Source: Isoetes taiwanensis
Taxonomy: Eukaryota; Streptophyta; Lycopodiopsida; Isoetales; Isoetaceae
NCBI GenBank assembly: GCA_021234155.1
Contig: JAJEKV010000017.1
Coordinates: 3,268,024 to 3,332,023, forward strand
Length of the DNA: 64,000 nt
Reading direction: 5' to 3'
Part shown: in pieces, positions 34,938 through 46,539 of the stretch
Position numbering within the stretch: position 1 is the first letter of the stretch
Layout of the letters: every line of letters starts with the position of its first letter
Notes under the pieces: model-generated
What the model was told of the DNA's origin: nothing
The model's database searches: none
The model's input: only the letters and a program-made list of their open reading frames with translations
Translations under genes and position numbers: made by a program

Positions 34938-34960
34938 TTGTGAGCCTACAACTTTCGAGC

Positions 34961-35504
34961 ACTCCGGAGTGAATTAGAAATGCGCAGGAAGTATATAGGG
35001 ATTCAAAGATTAAAAGGGAATCACAAAGAGTGCTTGGCCTTAATGGTGGGCATGGGGGGAGGGTTTGGGGGGGGGTTCAACCCTATGGGTGGGGGGCTCA
35101 ATTCCAGTTGCTGCCCGAATTCTTTTGGAGTGGGAAGGAGTTGGAAGCTGGGCTGTTAGATCTTTTGCTCTGTGGCTTGGGAACAAGAGCTTGGTATCTA
35201 AACCGGCGTACTCTGGGAAAAAGTGATTTATTTTTTTATTTGGAGCATCAAAAACCCTGAGTGCGCCTGTTTTGACTAGGGGGCTTTGACCAGGGCGCTA
35301 GAAGACAGTGAGGGCAGTGAGGGCGCTAGAGAGAAAGTGAGGAGGCATAGGTTAAATGTCAATATCGATATTTTGCAACCATCGTATAATTTTGTTTTGG
35401 CATCCTGGATTATCTAATCATCAAGGTATTCAGCTAGATCTACCTCAATGACTTCATCAACCTCAGAGGCGTGCATATCTTGTTTGTTAATGTGGTCTGG
35501 GCGT
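34961..35504. other. No recognisable gene
   Basis: G-rich stretch upstream of LINE A (about 35040-35100), perhaps its 5' UTR or promoter, then unassigned sequence with GAGGGCAGTGAGGGC duplications. Confidence 0.4.
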
Positions 35505-35722
35505 TTGGTCTAGTGGTAACACACTAGTTCCTTAGCAATGTGGTCTCGAGTTCGAGATCGCCCAGAATCGCACTCGGTACTGTTGGGGGTCAAATCCCAA
35601 CAGACGCAATGTAATGTGGTTGGGGGCAGGGCCCAACCAAGCAATGTAGTGTAGTATGTGGTCACATGTCCAGTTGGATGCTGCCTAGTGGCGTGACGTT
35701 AAAACTACTATCTATCTATCCA
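35505..35722 (+). mobile_element. Second tRNA-derived SINE
   Basis: The head GGGCGTTTGGTCTAGTGGTA has an A-box-like TGGTCTAGTGG, and GAGTTCGAGATCGCCC supplies the B box and closes an acceptor-like stem with GGGCG. The body contains TTGGGGGTCAAATCCCAACA and the tail reads GGCGTGACGTTAAAACTACT before (ATCT)n. The GTGACGTTAAAA motif resembles the LINE/SINE tail GTGGACGTTAAAATA, but the terminal repeat is ATCT rather than CTTC. The parent tRNA is unclear. Confidence 0.7.
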
Positions 35723-37506
35723 TTATCAATGCCTTGCATGAGAAACTCAAATTGAGCATGCTCGTACAACAAATCTCCCATTAACTATAGTATTTTCTCG
35801 TGCAATCTTTTCCATATAATCACGGTGGAACTAATGATATACGAGGAGCATCTGGTACCTACACCAAAAGAACCGTTTATCCAATATGTCAAGAATACCC
35901 TTACTTTTAAGCCATTAACCATTTTGTTTCAAGCATTATAATAAATGTTTGAAATCTAATCACTAGGTATAAAATTGCCAAGTAAGCACAACAATAAGTA
36001 GGAGCACATGAATTGATTAAATAAAGAAAGAAAAAATGAAAGAAACATAATGCACTTTGAATAGCATTAAGTGTTGCACCACACCTGTTGATCAGCCCCG
36101 CTATATTGCCATGTTCTTCCACACGACTATCAATATAAGATCTCTTGTCCTCATTGTACTCTGATCTCATTTTCATAGTGCATGCATTACTGTTGCAACT
36201 GTATACCATTATAGAACATGAATAATATGTTAATGCCTCCCATTCGGATGCATTATACTCTGGACCTCCATAGATCATCAAAGGGACAACTGAATTATAT
36301 CCAACACGAAGATTTTGGGCAATGAATAATCCCCTTCCAGATCCGTAGAGCGAGACCGCTTTATTACATACCGTCGACCCCAATAAGTGAATATGTCACC
36401 TAAATTGGGCAATGGACCACTAAATAGACCTAATCTTCGTCGATCTACAGGTTTTAATAATCTCTCAATGTGACGCGGCATTGGTAAATCAGGTATGTCA
36501 CACCCCACAACTTGGTAACTACTTCAACTATGTACATTTATGTGGCTTGATCCATGGGTCCTATAGTGGGATGCACTTTGTGCAGAATCTATTTCATCAT
36601 CATCGCCAATATGTCTCCAAACTCCCCTCGAAAAATTGATTATGGCTCGTTGTGTTGAGTTCTGTTTAATTATAGAATGCTTTTTAAATAGAAGACTGTT
36701 TAATTATATAATGCTTTTTAAATAGAAGACTATGTATTTAACTAAAATACAGCTATTTACCCCAACATGCTAGATAATAAAATAAACCTGTAACAAATCA
36801 AATTATTTACTAACCTGTCCATCTAGTGGTGCTGGATTGTAGGGCACGCCAAAATGCCTATAAAAGCTTTTAGGAGCGCCCCAATAAGTACCATTTGACT
36901 GCAAATGCTGCTCAATCACCATAGCCAACCGGTTGTGCTGCCCCACACATGACTGACACCAACAAGGTTCAAACTCACCAGCATGGTGTCCTCAACGTGT
37001 GTCTCTACCAAGCAAGGAGGAGAGCAACCTCAAGATCTATCAACTCTTTTTATCGCCCTCCTCCTAGTACTAGGAGGCGATTGTTAAAAAAGGTTGGGAT
37101 CCATACCAAGCACCCAAATGTAGCTTTAGGAGAAGAGGAGCATAAGAAGGGAGCTGAAATAAACAGATTTAAAACTAAAATAAACGGCTACATTATTTGT
37201 CACGCGTGACAAAAGTTTGTCACGCGTGAGAAAAGCTATTAAGGTTTGTCACGCATGACAAATATTTGTCATGCGTGATAAAACTTTGTCACGCGTGACA
37301 AAAGCTATTAAGTTTTGTCACGCATGACAAATATTTGTCACGCATAATAAATTTTAGTCTTTTGTCACGGTTTTTTAGTTTGAATTTTTGTCACGAGTCG
37401 CAAAAAAGGGTTTTCCTTTGTCATGAGTGGCAAAATTAAAATACGTGACAAACTTTATTGGCGTGACAAATTTGCCCGTGACAAAAGACCCTTGTGCCTT
37501 GTAGTG
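35723..37506 (-). mobile_element. CACTA element right end with ORF remnants
   Basis: On the minus strand the terminus reads CACTACAAGGCACAAGGGTC starting at 37506, the classic CACTA end. Inside it, 37195-37480 holds many copies of TTTGTCACGCGTGACAAA-type palindromes (subterminal repeats). Further in, 36955-36840 reads LAMVIEQHLQSNGTYWGAPK then SFYRHFGVPYNPAPLDGQ, and 36508-36280 reads IPDLPMPRHIERLLKP. These look like accessory-ORF exons. No opposite CACTAC end or TNP2 gene was found close by. Confidence 0.7.
37195..37480. repeat. Subterminal palindromic repeats of the CACTA end
   Basis: At least eight variants of TTTGTCACGCGTGACAAA, often TTTGTCACGCATGACAAA, sometimes separated by AGCTATTAAG. 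In En/Spm such motifs bind the element's TNPA-type protein. Confidence 0.8.
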
Positions 37507-38036
37507 TGTGCATGATTTGTCCATTAGTATTTGGGAGATTTGGTCCCCTACCTAGTGGTAGGATAAGCTCTAACTAATCTAGAGTCTAGTCTAAAGACTA
37601 GTTTATTTATTTTGAAATTATAGCAAATGGAAAGGGTGAAGAAGGTATGAGCATAAATTTTATTGCTTCCTTTGCATCTTCCTTTTTCATCAAATACATG
37701 TAGCTTACAATACAAGTGTCAAAAGTGTGATTGGAATATGCGTAGGAAGGGCTTTAAATGAGTCATATATCCCAATTTTAGTGACCTTCAAAGATGTTAA
37801 AAACATTCCTTTGGAGATACCGAGAATCTTGAGGGAAGCTTAAGGACTCTCATGGAATTCAAAGCAAATGGGAATCTTGAGAGAATCTCAAGGAATGTTG
37901 AGGGATTGAGAGTTTCAAATCGTAGAATGCTTGTGCCCAATAATGCCAACCATCAAAATGAAAAAATCGAATAAAATAATAGGAAAAAATAAAAGGAGCC
38001 ATGAAGATATGGTTTTAGTTAAAAAGGTGGGTAGAA
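37507..38036. other. No recognisable feature
   Basis: AT-rich spacer between the CACTA terminus and the first big LTR. A short near-tandem GAATCTTGAG(A/G) is visible near 37825-37900. Confidence 0.4.
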
Positions 38037-40235
38037 TGTAACGAACCTAGCTAGCTAATGATATGGAATGGATTTTTATTCTAGAATCATTTCATTTCAA
38101 TGGTAGAGACAATTAAGATATAAGATAGTTAATATTATGGTTTAGAAAAATGCAAGTAGTCAAATTGAGGAAATGCATGCAAACTACGTTTCATGCAAAC
38201 TAGAAATTTCATGCAAACTCAAGTTGAAAAACTATATAAATGGCGAGTGAGTTGATAGAAATTAAGGAATCAAGAAAGGAGATGGAGCTAGAAGAAGAAT
38301 TCATTTGCACATTGAGCTTGCAAGTTGTGAGTACATGCAGAGCCTTTGGTGCATTGAGTTCCTGAGGATTTGTTCTTATGAATGATTACGGTTTGCAATT
38401 TGGTGATTGTTTGCATAGTTAGATCTTGTTGTTGGTTTTACCGCTTGAATAAATGTTTTTTTACGATAATGTAGATCCAGTAGTAGATATAGATCGAAAC
38501 TAAGCCGGGTTATCTATTCCGCTATAAACTTCGGTTCCCCGCTTCAAACCTATTCAGGTTTTTTTTTGGTTCTCCCCGCTTGTGTCGCTTTTAGTGTTGT
38601 TAGATAAACACTACCGTATGGTCGACTGAAAGGATTTAAAGAACGCATGCAGTATGGATTTCTTGTTCGGGCCTACAGCTTAAACTTCTTTCCCCGATTG
38701 CCACCGTGGTCGGTCTATCTTGTTATTAAGCTTGGAATATATTCGTGACTGTAGGCTTTGTCTCTTGCATGCCATCTTTGATGGTTTGGAACCCAATCTG
38801 GAATTTTGTAGCTTCTTATCACTCACTGTTCTATTGCTCAGTGGGTTCATGACGGACCTACTTGATGAAGCCTGGAATCACAAATATCCCTGAATTAGAC
38901 TTTCAAACCCCTGTGAAATGGTCCGGCCTTCATATTGTCAGGTTACAGTCGTGCTAGAGTAGCAAATTCGTCCTGTTATTGTCTTGTTGGTCGCAGATTA
39001 GACAGGAAATAAAGAATAAGTTTCCTCATTAAATAATAAGTGGTTTATTAGCATATTGGTTAGGGGCTTGGTCTTGCATGATCAGGACGAGTTCAATCCC
39101 TAGTTTCGACCATATTTTTCCTTGTTTCTTTTGCGTTTAAATGTGAACCTCGCTTGTCTATAAGTCCCAAGTTCAGATGTTATTCCTTTGAATTTTGCCA
39201 CACTTTAATAGTTTCTCTTTATTTCAAACTAGATCATTGGTTATTTCTCTCATAGTTATGCATGTTTAGTAAAGATTTGCCCATTGTTGTCTTATAGTTA
39301 GGGAAGATTAAACTTTGGTTTTGCTTCTTGATTGAAGGATGCTAGGTATTTTGCATGGGCACAACACATATAGAACATATTGATGCATACTTAAATATTG
39401 ATTCTCCGTAATGATTTGACATCATCTGAAGCACTCCTAGAAGATGCCCCAGGATGAGAGTGTGAATTGCGTCATTGACCCTGCCTTTGAGTGGAGCCTC
39501 AAGGGATTAACCGGGAGGCTCCCGCGAGCGAGGACTATTATCCCGCATAATAGATTGATGATGTTCTAACGAATATTAAAATTTCACTTTACATTTCATG
39601 AAGTGTGATGATTCTTACAACGCATATGTACCTCGGGGGATTCACATAGAAGACATGTATGAACCTAGTGAGTGTGTGGAAGGGGGTTTTTTCTCGATGT
39701 TTTCGTACGTATACTGGGGGTTTAAATTCCCCTCTTACTGACATTCTAGTGTATTTTCTCTATGGAAGGGGTATTTTTCCAACACTTTTGCGTACGTATA
39801 TAGGGGTGTTTCTTCTCACCTTAAGCACGCAGGTGGCATATGCTCATGTGATAAAGGTGAATCCCCCGGGATATGTACTCACTTAAACGTAAGTCTAACT
39901 TGTGTGTTTTTTGAATGTAGCAAATGGCCCGTAGCTACCCTTAGAAAAGGTAGATATGGAGCTAGTTGAGCTGTGGGGTCATTTAGAAGGATGCTGGATG
40001 TACCAGGATTACATGAACAAAGAAGAAGCTTTTAGAAAGATGATTTGCCGTCTTGGTGTGATGCAAGTGGCTATTTTTGTGCTGAAGATCTGAAATCTAA
40101 ATCTGTAGTTCCGAATTCGCCAAATGATAAAGAACCATCAGATTTAAGGTTAGGACATACTATTAACTAGATTTTGAATTTGACTTCAATAGTTCAAGTA
40201 GAAGAATAAATTAGTAAAATCCCAGGAGCTTCACA
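38037..40235 (+). repeat. Large LTR, left arm of a giant inverted repeat
   Basis: It begins TGTAACGAACCTAGC and ends GGAGCTTCACA. Two bases later comes TGGTATCAGAGCT (40238), the plant initiator-Met tRNA primer-binding site. So this is a 5' LTR about 1.95 kb long once the nested MITE (39632-39870) and its duplication are discounted. It contains TATAAATGG near 38236, and a tRNA-like stretch near 39055-39110 (TATTGGTTAGGGGCTTGG and GAGTTCAATCCC). The inverted partner is 40771-42886. No protease or polymerase coding follows it. Confidence 0.78.
39632..39870. mobile_element. 239-bp MITE with 8-bp target duplication
   Basis: Ends are CTCGGGGGATTCAC and, inverted, CCCGGGGGATTCAC. ATATGTAC flanks it on both sides (39624-39631 and 39871-39878). 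The other LTR arm carries the empty site (GCATATGTACTCACTTA, reverse strand near 41150-41166), which proves insertion after the inverted pair existed or into one parental copy. An 8-bp duplication suggests the hAT or another 8-bp class, but the tips are not typical hAT. The small open frame inside is not a gene. Confidence 0.88.
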
Positions 40236-40770
40236 TTTGGTATCAGAGCTCGAGAGTCTTTAGATCTTGTGGGAAAAATACTAAAGATTTATATTTTTCA
40301 TCACAGAGAGGTCATTGAAATTTCTTCTGACAAAGAGGAGAAGGAGAATTCTGAGCATGAGTGTGTTGACAGCAATGCTGATATTCTAAAAAACATGATT
40401 TTTGACGATGATTGAAAATTGTCAGGTTACAATCGTGCTAGAGTAGCAAATTCCTCCTGTTATTGTTGTATTTTTGATGAAAAACGTGTTGATGAAAAAC
40501 ATGTTGATGAAAAACAATCGTGAATGATAATAATAATACAAAACAATAATAGGCGGAATTTGCTACTCTAGCACGATTGTAATCTGACAATTTTCAATCA
40601 TCATAAAAAATCATGTTTTTCAGAATATCAGCGCTGCTGTCAACACACTCATGCTCAGAATTCTCTTTCTCTTTGTCAGAAGAAATTTCAATGACCTCTC
40701 TATGATCAGAAATATAAATCTTTAGTATTTTTCCCACAAGATCTAAAGTCTCTCGAGCTCTGATACCAAA
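40236..40770. repeat. Palindromic leader between the two LTRs
   Basis: Each half starts at an LTR with an initiator-Met primer site (TGGTATCAGAGCT at 40238, inverted copy at about 40756-40768). It then runs through ATTGAAATTTCTTCTGACAA and GAGCATGAGTGTGTTGACAG toward the centre. A loop of about 55 bases at roughly 40475-40530 is made of GTTGATGAAAAAC repeats. The half next to the loop repeats a piece of the LTR itself (GTGCTAGAGTAGCAAATTC, also at 38951-38970). Confidence 0.8.
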
Positions 40771-42886
40771 TGTGAAGCTCCTGGGAGCTTACTAATTTAT
40801 TCTTCTATTTGAACTATTGAAGTCAAATTCAAAATCTAGTTAATAGTATGCCCTAACCTTAAATATGATGGTTCTTTATCATTTAACGAATTCAGATTTA
40901 GATTTCAGATCTTCAACACAAAAATAGCTGCTTGCGTCACAGCAAGACGGCAAATTATCTTTAGAAAGAGATTCATGAGTTTTGACAATCCTATTCAAGA
41001 AAAAGTGAAATAGACAACTAAAACCTTCTTCTTTATTCATGTAATCCTGGTACATCTCGCATCCTTCTAAGTGACCCCACAGCTCAGCTAGCTCCGCCTC
41101 TAACTTTCCTAAGGGGTATTCAAGAAACATACAAGTTAGACTTACGTCTAAGTGAGTACATATGCCTTGTAAGAATCATCACACTTCATAAAATGTAAAG
41201 TGAAATTTCATTATTCGTTAGAACATCATCAATCTACTATGCGGGATGATCAGTCCTCGCTTCTCACGCAATGCCCATACAAAGCGCGGGAGCCTCCCGG
41301 TTAATCCCTTAAGGCTCCACTTAAAGGCGAGGTCAATGACGCAATTCACACTCTCATCTTAGGGTGTCTGCCAGGAGTGGTTCAGATAATATCAAATCAT
41401 TACTGAGAATCAATATTTAAGTATGCATCAATATGTTCTATATGTGTTGCATCCATGCAAAATACCTAGCATCCTTCAATCAAGAAGCGAAACCAAGGTT
41501 CAATCTTCCCTATCTTCCCTAACTATAAGACAACAATGTGCATCCTTCAATCAAAAGGCAAAACCAAGGTTCAATCTTCCCTAACCATAAGACAACAATG
41601 TGCAACTCTTTACTAAACATGCATAACTATGAGGGAAATAACCAATGATCTAGTTTGAAAGAAAGAGAAGGTATTAAAAGTGTGGCAAATTCAAAGGAAT
41701 GACAATAGAACATGGGGCTTATAGACAAGCAGGATTCACATTTAAATGCAAAAGAAACAAGGAAAAATATATGGCCAAAACCATGGATTGAACTTAGATC
41801 TTGGCCATGCAAGACCAAGGACCTAACTAATATGCTAACAAACCACTTATTACTTAATAAGGAAACTTATCTTTATTTTCTATTTAATCTGCGACCAATA
41901 CAACAATAACATGAGGAATTTGCTACTTTAGCACGATTATAACCTGAGAATTTGAAGGCCGGACCATTTCACAGGGGTTTGAAGGTCTAATTCAGGGATA
42001 TTTGTGATTACAGGCTTCATCAGGTAGACCCGTCATGAACCCACTAAGAAATAGAACAGTGAATGATAAAGAAGCTGGGAAATTCCGGATTGGGTTCCAA
42101 ACTATCAATGATGGCATGCAAGAGACAAAAACCTACAAATCCAATTTAATATATTCTAAGCTTAATAACAAGATGGACTAACACAACTGGCAATCAGGGA
42201 AAGAAGCCGGAACTGTAAGAACCGAACAAGAAATCCATACTATGTTGTCTTTCTTTAAACCCTTCCAGGTCTGACCGTACAGCAGTGATTGCCTAGCAAC
42301 AGTAAAACGACACAAGCAGGGGGAACAAAAAAAAAAAAAACTAGGTTTGAAGCAGGATCTAGAAGTTTATAGCGTAATCCATAACCGTAACATCCATTAA
42401 GGTGTAAACCCAACAACAAGACTTAACTATGGAAACAATCACCAAATTGCAAACCGTAATCATTCATAAGAACAAATCCTCATGAACTCAATGCACCAAA
42501 AGGCTCTGCATGTACTCACAACTTGCAAGCTCAATCTGCAAATGAATTCTTCCTTCTAGCTTCCTCTCCTTTGCTGCGCTTTTGTATTGGGTCCCATAGA
42601 CCGATTGGTCTCCGTGGACGATAAAAATACCTTCCTTCCTTCCTTCCTTTCTTGATTCCTTAATTTCTATCAATTAACTCCCCATTTATATAGTTTTCCA
42701 ACTTCAATTTGCATGAAGTTTCGAGTTTGCATGAAAACGTAGCTTGCATGCATTCCCATTTTGTCTACTTGAATTTTCTAAACCATAATATTAAATATCT
42801 TAAATTTTAATTATCTCTACTATTGAAATGAAATGATTCTAGAATTAAAACTCATTCCCTATCATTAGCTAGCAAGGTTCGTTACA
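40771..42886 (-). repeat. Large LTR, right arm of the inverted repeat
   Basis: On the minus strand it starts TGTAACGAACCTTGC (at 42886) and ends AGCTTCACA (40771). It parallels 38037-40235 over its whole length, with point changes, small indels, no MITE, and one extra insert at about 42580-42650. A frame at 40879-41130 (PLGKLEAELAELWGHLEGCE) is open in this arm but disrupted in the other; it has no known family. Confidence 0.78.
42580..42650 (+). mobile_element. 5'-truncated LINE/SINE tail insertion
   Basis: About 70 bp, absent from the opposite LTR arm, reading CCCATAGACCGATTGGTCTC, CGTGGACGATAAAAATACC and (TTCC)n. It matches the LINE A/B and SINE 3' tails and shows that this tail family keeps inserting. 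Confidence 0.75.
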
Positions 42887-44926
42887 AAATAGAAATGGGG
42901 TCGTCATTATTCCCTGGCGCCCATTCTCATGGCGACACGTGGCACCTGCCAATATCACGGAATGGAAATAGGGTTGATGCATTCTGATCGACCGGCGGCG
43001 CAGGTTTTAGGTTCTTGTTTTAGGGTTCTTGGCGCTCCACACCGCCGCATCTTCCATCACCCAAGATCACAGATTTTCCACACCGCCGCATCTTCCACAC
43101 AAGATCGCAGGACTGCACCGCACTCTTCAAGCAGGTCTTTGAGTACCTTGAATGTTTAAGCATGTTCAAGCAGCTCGTTTTTTAAATTTTGCATGTTTTC
43201 AAGCAGTTCGCAGGTTTTCAAGCAGTTCGCAGGTTTAATAGGTCTTCGAAAGCAAAGATGAGCGATTCGCGAGGTCCTCAGATTTTTGCCTTAAACACTA
43301 TGTTTTACGGATCCTAAGCTCGCTTTTTGCCTCGATTCAACCATTTCTCGATTTAAAGTTTATAAGATTTCCACGGATCTTTGCCTAAAACTCGTTTCCA
43401 CGGATCGTAAAACTCAAAACTACGCCTCGACTCCCCATTTCTATTTTGTAGGGGAATGGAGGTTGGTCCTCCATTCGGTTTTGTGTGTGACCCGCTCCCG
43501 CTAACGCCGGTCACGGGACCCCACCTGCAAAACCGGGAATGGAGTCCCAACCTCCATTCCCCTATACAAAATAGAAATGGGGTCGTCATTATTCCCTGGC
43601 GCCCATTCTCATGGCGACACGTGGCACCTGCCAATATCACGGAATGGAAATAGGGTTGATGCATTCTGATCGACCGGCGGCGCAGGTTTTAGGTTCTTGT
43701 TTTAGGGTTCTTGGCGCTCCACACCGCCGCATCTTCCATCACCCAAGATCACAGATTTTCCACACCGCCGCATCTTCCACACAAGATCGCAGGACTGCAC
43801 CGCACTCTTCAAGCAGGTCTTTGAGTACCTTGAATGTTTAAGCATGTTCAAGCAGCTCGTTTTTTAAATTTTGCATGTTTTCAAGCAGTTCGCAGGTTTT
43901 CAAGCAGTTCGCAGGTTTAATAGGTCTTCGAGCAGTATGAGCAGTTCGGAGGTCCTCAGATTTTTGCCTTAAACACTATGTTTTACAGATCCTAAGCTCT
44001 GTTTTTGCCTCGATTCAACCATTTCTCAGATTTAAAGTTTATAAGATTTCACAGATCTTTGCCTAAAACTCTGTTTCACAGATCGTAAAACTCTGGTTCT
44101 GCCTCTGACTCCCCCATTTCTATTTTGTAGGGGAATGGAGGTTGGTCCTCCATTCCCGGTTTTGCGTGACCGCTCCCCGCCAACGCCCGGGACACGACCC
44201 CACCCACAAAAACGGAATGGAGTCCCAACCTCCATTCCCCTATACAAAATAGAAATGGGGTCGTCATTATTCCCTGGCGCCCATTCTCATGGCGACACGT
44301 GGCACCTGCCAATATCACGGAATGGAAATAGGGTTGATGCATTACGATCGGCCGGCGTGGCAAGCAGTTTTAGGTTCTTGTTTTAGGGTTCTTGGCTCCA
44401 CACCGCCGCATCTTCCATCACCCAAGATCACAGATTTTCCACACCGCCGCATCTTCCACACAAGATCGCAGGACTGCACCGCACTCTTCAAGCAGGTCTT
44501 TGAGTACCTTGAATGTTTAAGCATGTTCAAGCAGCTCGTTTTTTAAATTTTGCATGTTTTCAAGCGGTTCAGCGAGTTTTCAAGCGATTCGCAGTTTTAA
44601 TAGGTCTTCGAAAGTAAGATGAGCAGTTCGGAGGTCCTCGATTTTTGCCTTAAACACTATGTTTTACAGATCCTAAGCTCTGTTTTTGCCTCGATTCAAC
44701 CATTTCTCAGATTTAAAGTTTATAAGATTTCACAGATCTTTGCCTAAAACTCTGTTTCACAGATCGTAAAACTCTGGTTCTGCCTCTGACTCCCCCATTT
44801 CTATTTTGTAGGGGAATGGAGGTTGGTCCTCCATTCGGTTTTGCGGTGACCGCTCCCTCTAACGGCCACCGCGGGACCCCACCGCAAAAAGCGAATGGAG
44901 TCCCAACCTCCATTCCCCTATACATT
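42887..44926 (+). repeat. Three tandem ~680-bp repeats with internal hairpins
   Basis: Units begin CAAAATAGAAATGGGGTCGT at about 42885, 43567 and 44245 (682- and 678-bp steps). Each has ATGGCGACACGTGGCACCTG, CACCGCCGCATCTTCCAT, repeated TTTTCAAGCAGTTCGCAGG, and a hairpin closing the unit: GGGGAATGGAGGTTGG pairs with CCAACCTCCATTCCCC across about 80 bp. Unit 1 lies directly against the right LTR. The open frames of 60-100 codons recur only because the units repeat; I do not call them genes. Confidence 0.9.
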
Positions 44927-46058
44927 AGGATATCATATTGATATCTGCATAAGAAAATGTACGTTTATCTTGCATTTTTGGTAGAGTCAACCATGTCTCC
45001 ATGTCGCGGCATGGTTGACCCTGTCGAAATGCAGGGTAACCATGCATTCTTGTTATGTAGACGCAAGTTAGATTGCACTTTGTGCATAGTAAATCTCCAC
45101 CAAAATCGTCCGGATGTAAGGTAAATTAGCAGAATGGAAGGTTAGTCATCCGGAATATTTGGTAAGCCATCTAGAGTGCAATGCAAATGCTAGAATGTCC
45201 GGGCAAGAATGGAGCACCGAAGCTTTTTCACAGAAAGAAACTTTGCCACATGGTGTTACGTGATTGGCTTATGCAACAGAATGCAATGTTACCTATTTTA
45301 TGTTGTAAATAATATTTGGCATTTGGCACATGTTAAACCTTTAGTTACATTCACATGGGAAGTTGTACAATTTCAAAAGTTGGGCAAACCCATTTGGTGG
45401 TTGTTACTTTTCAACCACCAAATGCCTACCAATCAACACAACATGTACCTTAGGGATTTCATCATCATATACGTAACATGCATAAGTAACATTGATGGTA
45501 AAAACAAATGTGAACCGGGATGGAAATTGGAGCTCTGATTTTGACAAAAGAATATGTAACATAGTTTCGGATTTGAAGCTTAAGCAGCACTTTGAAAATG
45601 CTTTTAATACAGTTGTCATTCGTTGATGACTTTGGTGTAGTACAGCAGTTCACGGATGTTGTAATTGAAAGCTCGTCCAAACACAATGTTAGACACACTA
45701 TCGACGTGTTACCCATTTACCTATTCTAATATTCTGTTTTGTAGAATGTAGACCACAACTTGATAAAATAGACAGAAGACCGGAAAATAATAGCTAAGTT
45801 GTTATTCTCTATACTTAGCCAAGTGATTGACCACCTTATATACAAACGAAGTTATGGTCTATTTTCACTTTGAGACAACCACAGCATTAGTTAGAATGAG
45901 ACTATGTAGCCAATAAAATAGAAAAAATGAAGGAGGAGAAGAAAACACAGAAATGATGAAATGCTAAGTCTTGATACTTCTCGGGTACTTAAGGAGGGAT
46001 CCGAGGAGGCAGAGGCAGAGAAGAAGAGCATTACTTAAGTCCGCTCGAGACCAAGTAG
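44927..46058. other. No recognisable gene
   Basis: AT-rich intergenic DNA. A small inverted repeat is visible near 44985-45040 (ACCATG..CATGGTT). The final 100 bp may be promoter or 5' UTR of the dirigent pseudogene. Confidence 0.4.
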
Positions 46059-46539
46059 ATGGAGAGGAGGTGGGCGGTTGTGGCCGTGGTGCTAGCATTG
46101 AGCATAATATGTAAGGCAGAAGCTAAGGGGCGTTGGAAAAACATAGTAATGTATTACCACACAGATTCAAGTGCTGTAGTAGCAGCAGGGCCATATGGGA
46201 ATGCCAGCAACATTGGAAAGTGTGTTTGTAATTGACAACTACTTGACCGCCGCGCCTGAGCAAAATTCCAGCACACTAGGCAATGCGAAGGGGCTGGTTA
46301 TCTTGGCAACTGGAAATGCCACTACTACATCTCCCAGCCTTATCATCTTTGATGCAGTGCTGCATTCTGGCAGCAGCATCCACTTTGAAGGCCTTTTTGT
46401 GCCCTACAACACCTCTGAACTTAATATTTATGGTGGCACTGGGAAATTTTGCCTTGCCCGAGGCTTTGCTTCTTTCTACCCTGTCAATCCTGAGGTTTAT
46501 GCCTCCCCTAGAGCTATCAACTGTACTTTCCTTGCTTGA
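46059..46539 (+). pseudogene. Dirigent-like protein, frameshifted
   Basis: Dirigent proteins are secreted beta-barrel proteins that steer phenoxy-radical coupling in lignan and lignin-related pathways. ATG at 46059 opens a signal peptide (MERRWAVVAVVLALSIICKA) followed by YYHTDSSAVVAAGPYGNASN. Near 46214 the frame is lost: relative to the copy at 47401, five bases are missing in ATTGG(ATTTG)GAAGTGTG. The next frame continues with VFVIDNYLTAAPEQNSSTLG, NAKGLVILATG, FDAVLHSGSS and IYGGTGKFCLARGFASFYPV, the family's C-terminal core. Length is otherwise normal, so only this lesion breaks the gene. A sequencing error is possible. Confidence 0.85.

Larger units (their letters stand above)
27122..34960 (-). 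mobile_element. LINE A, minus strand, split by a nested LTR element
   Basis: On the minus strand: a coiled-coil ORF1-like frame (34937-34407), an endonuclease region (about 33620-32690), a reverse transcriptase (29600-28138), a C-terminal region (down to 27323), and a 3' end GCCTTCGTGGACGTTAAAAT followed by ATACTTCCTTCCTTAC. Closest in the window is LINE B at 53.1-54.8 kb. The coding region is interrupted at 29650-29654 by the LTR retrotransposon, which left a CAACC duplication. Frames are broken in several places, so the copy is dead. Confidence 0.85.

Noticed and set aside
39659-39886. 75-codon ORF
   Set aside because: It lies almost wholly within the 239-bp MITE and is absent from the other LTR arm.
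42929-44546. Repeated 76-85-codon ORFs starting MATRGTCQYHGMEIG
   Set aside because: Present only as a by-product of the tandem 680-bp units, with stops varying between copies.
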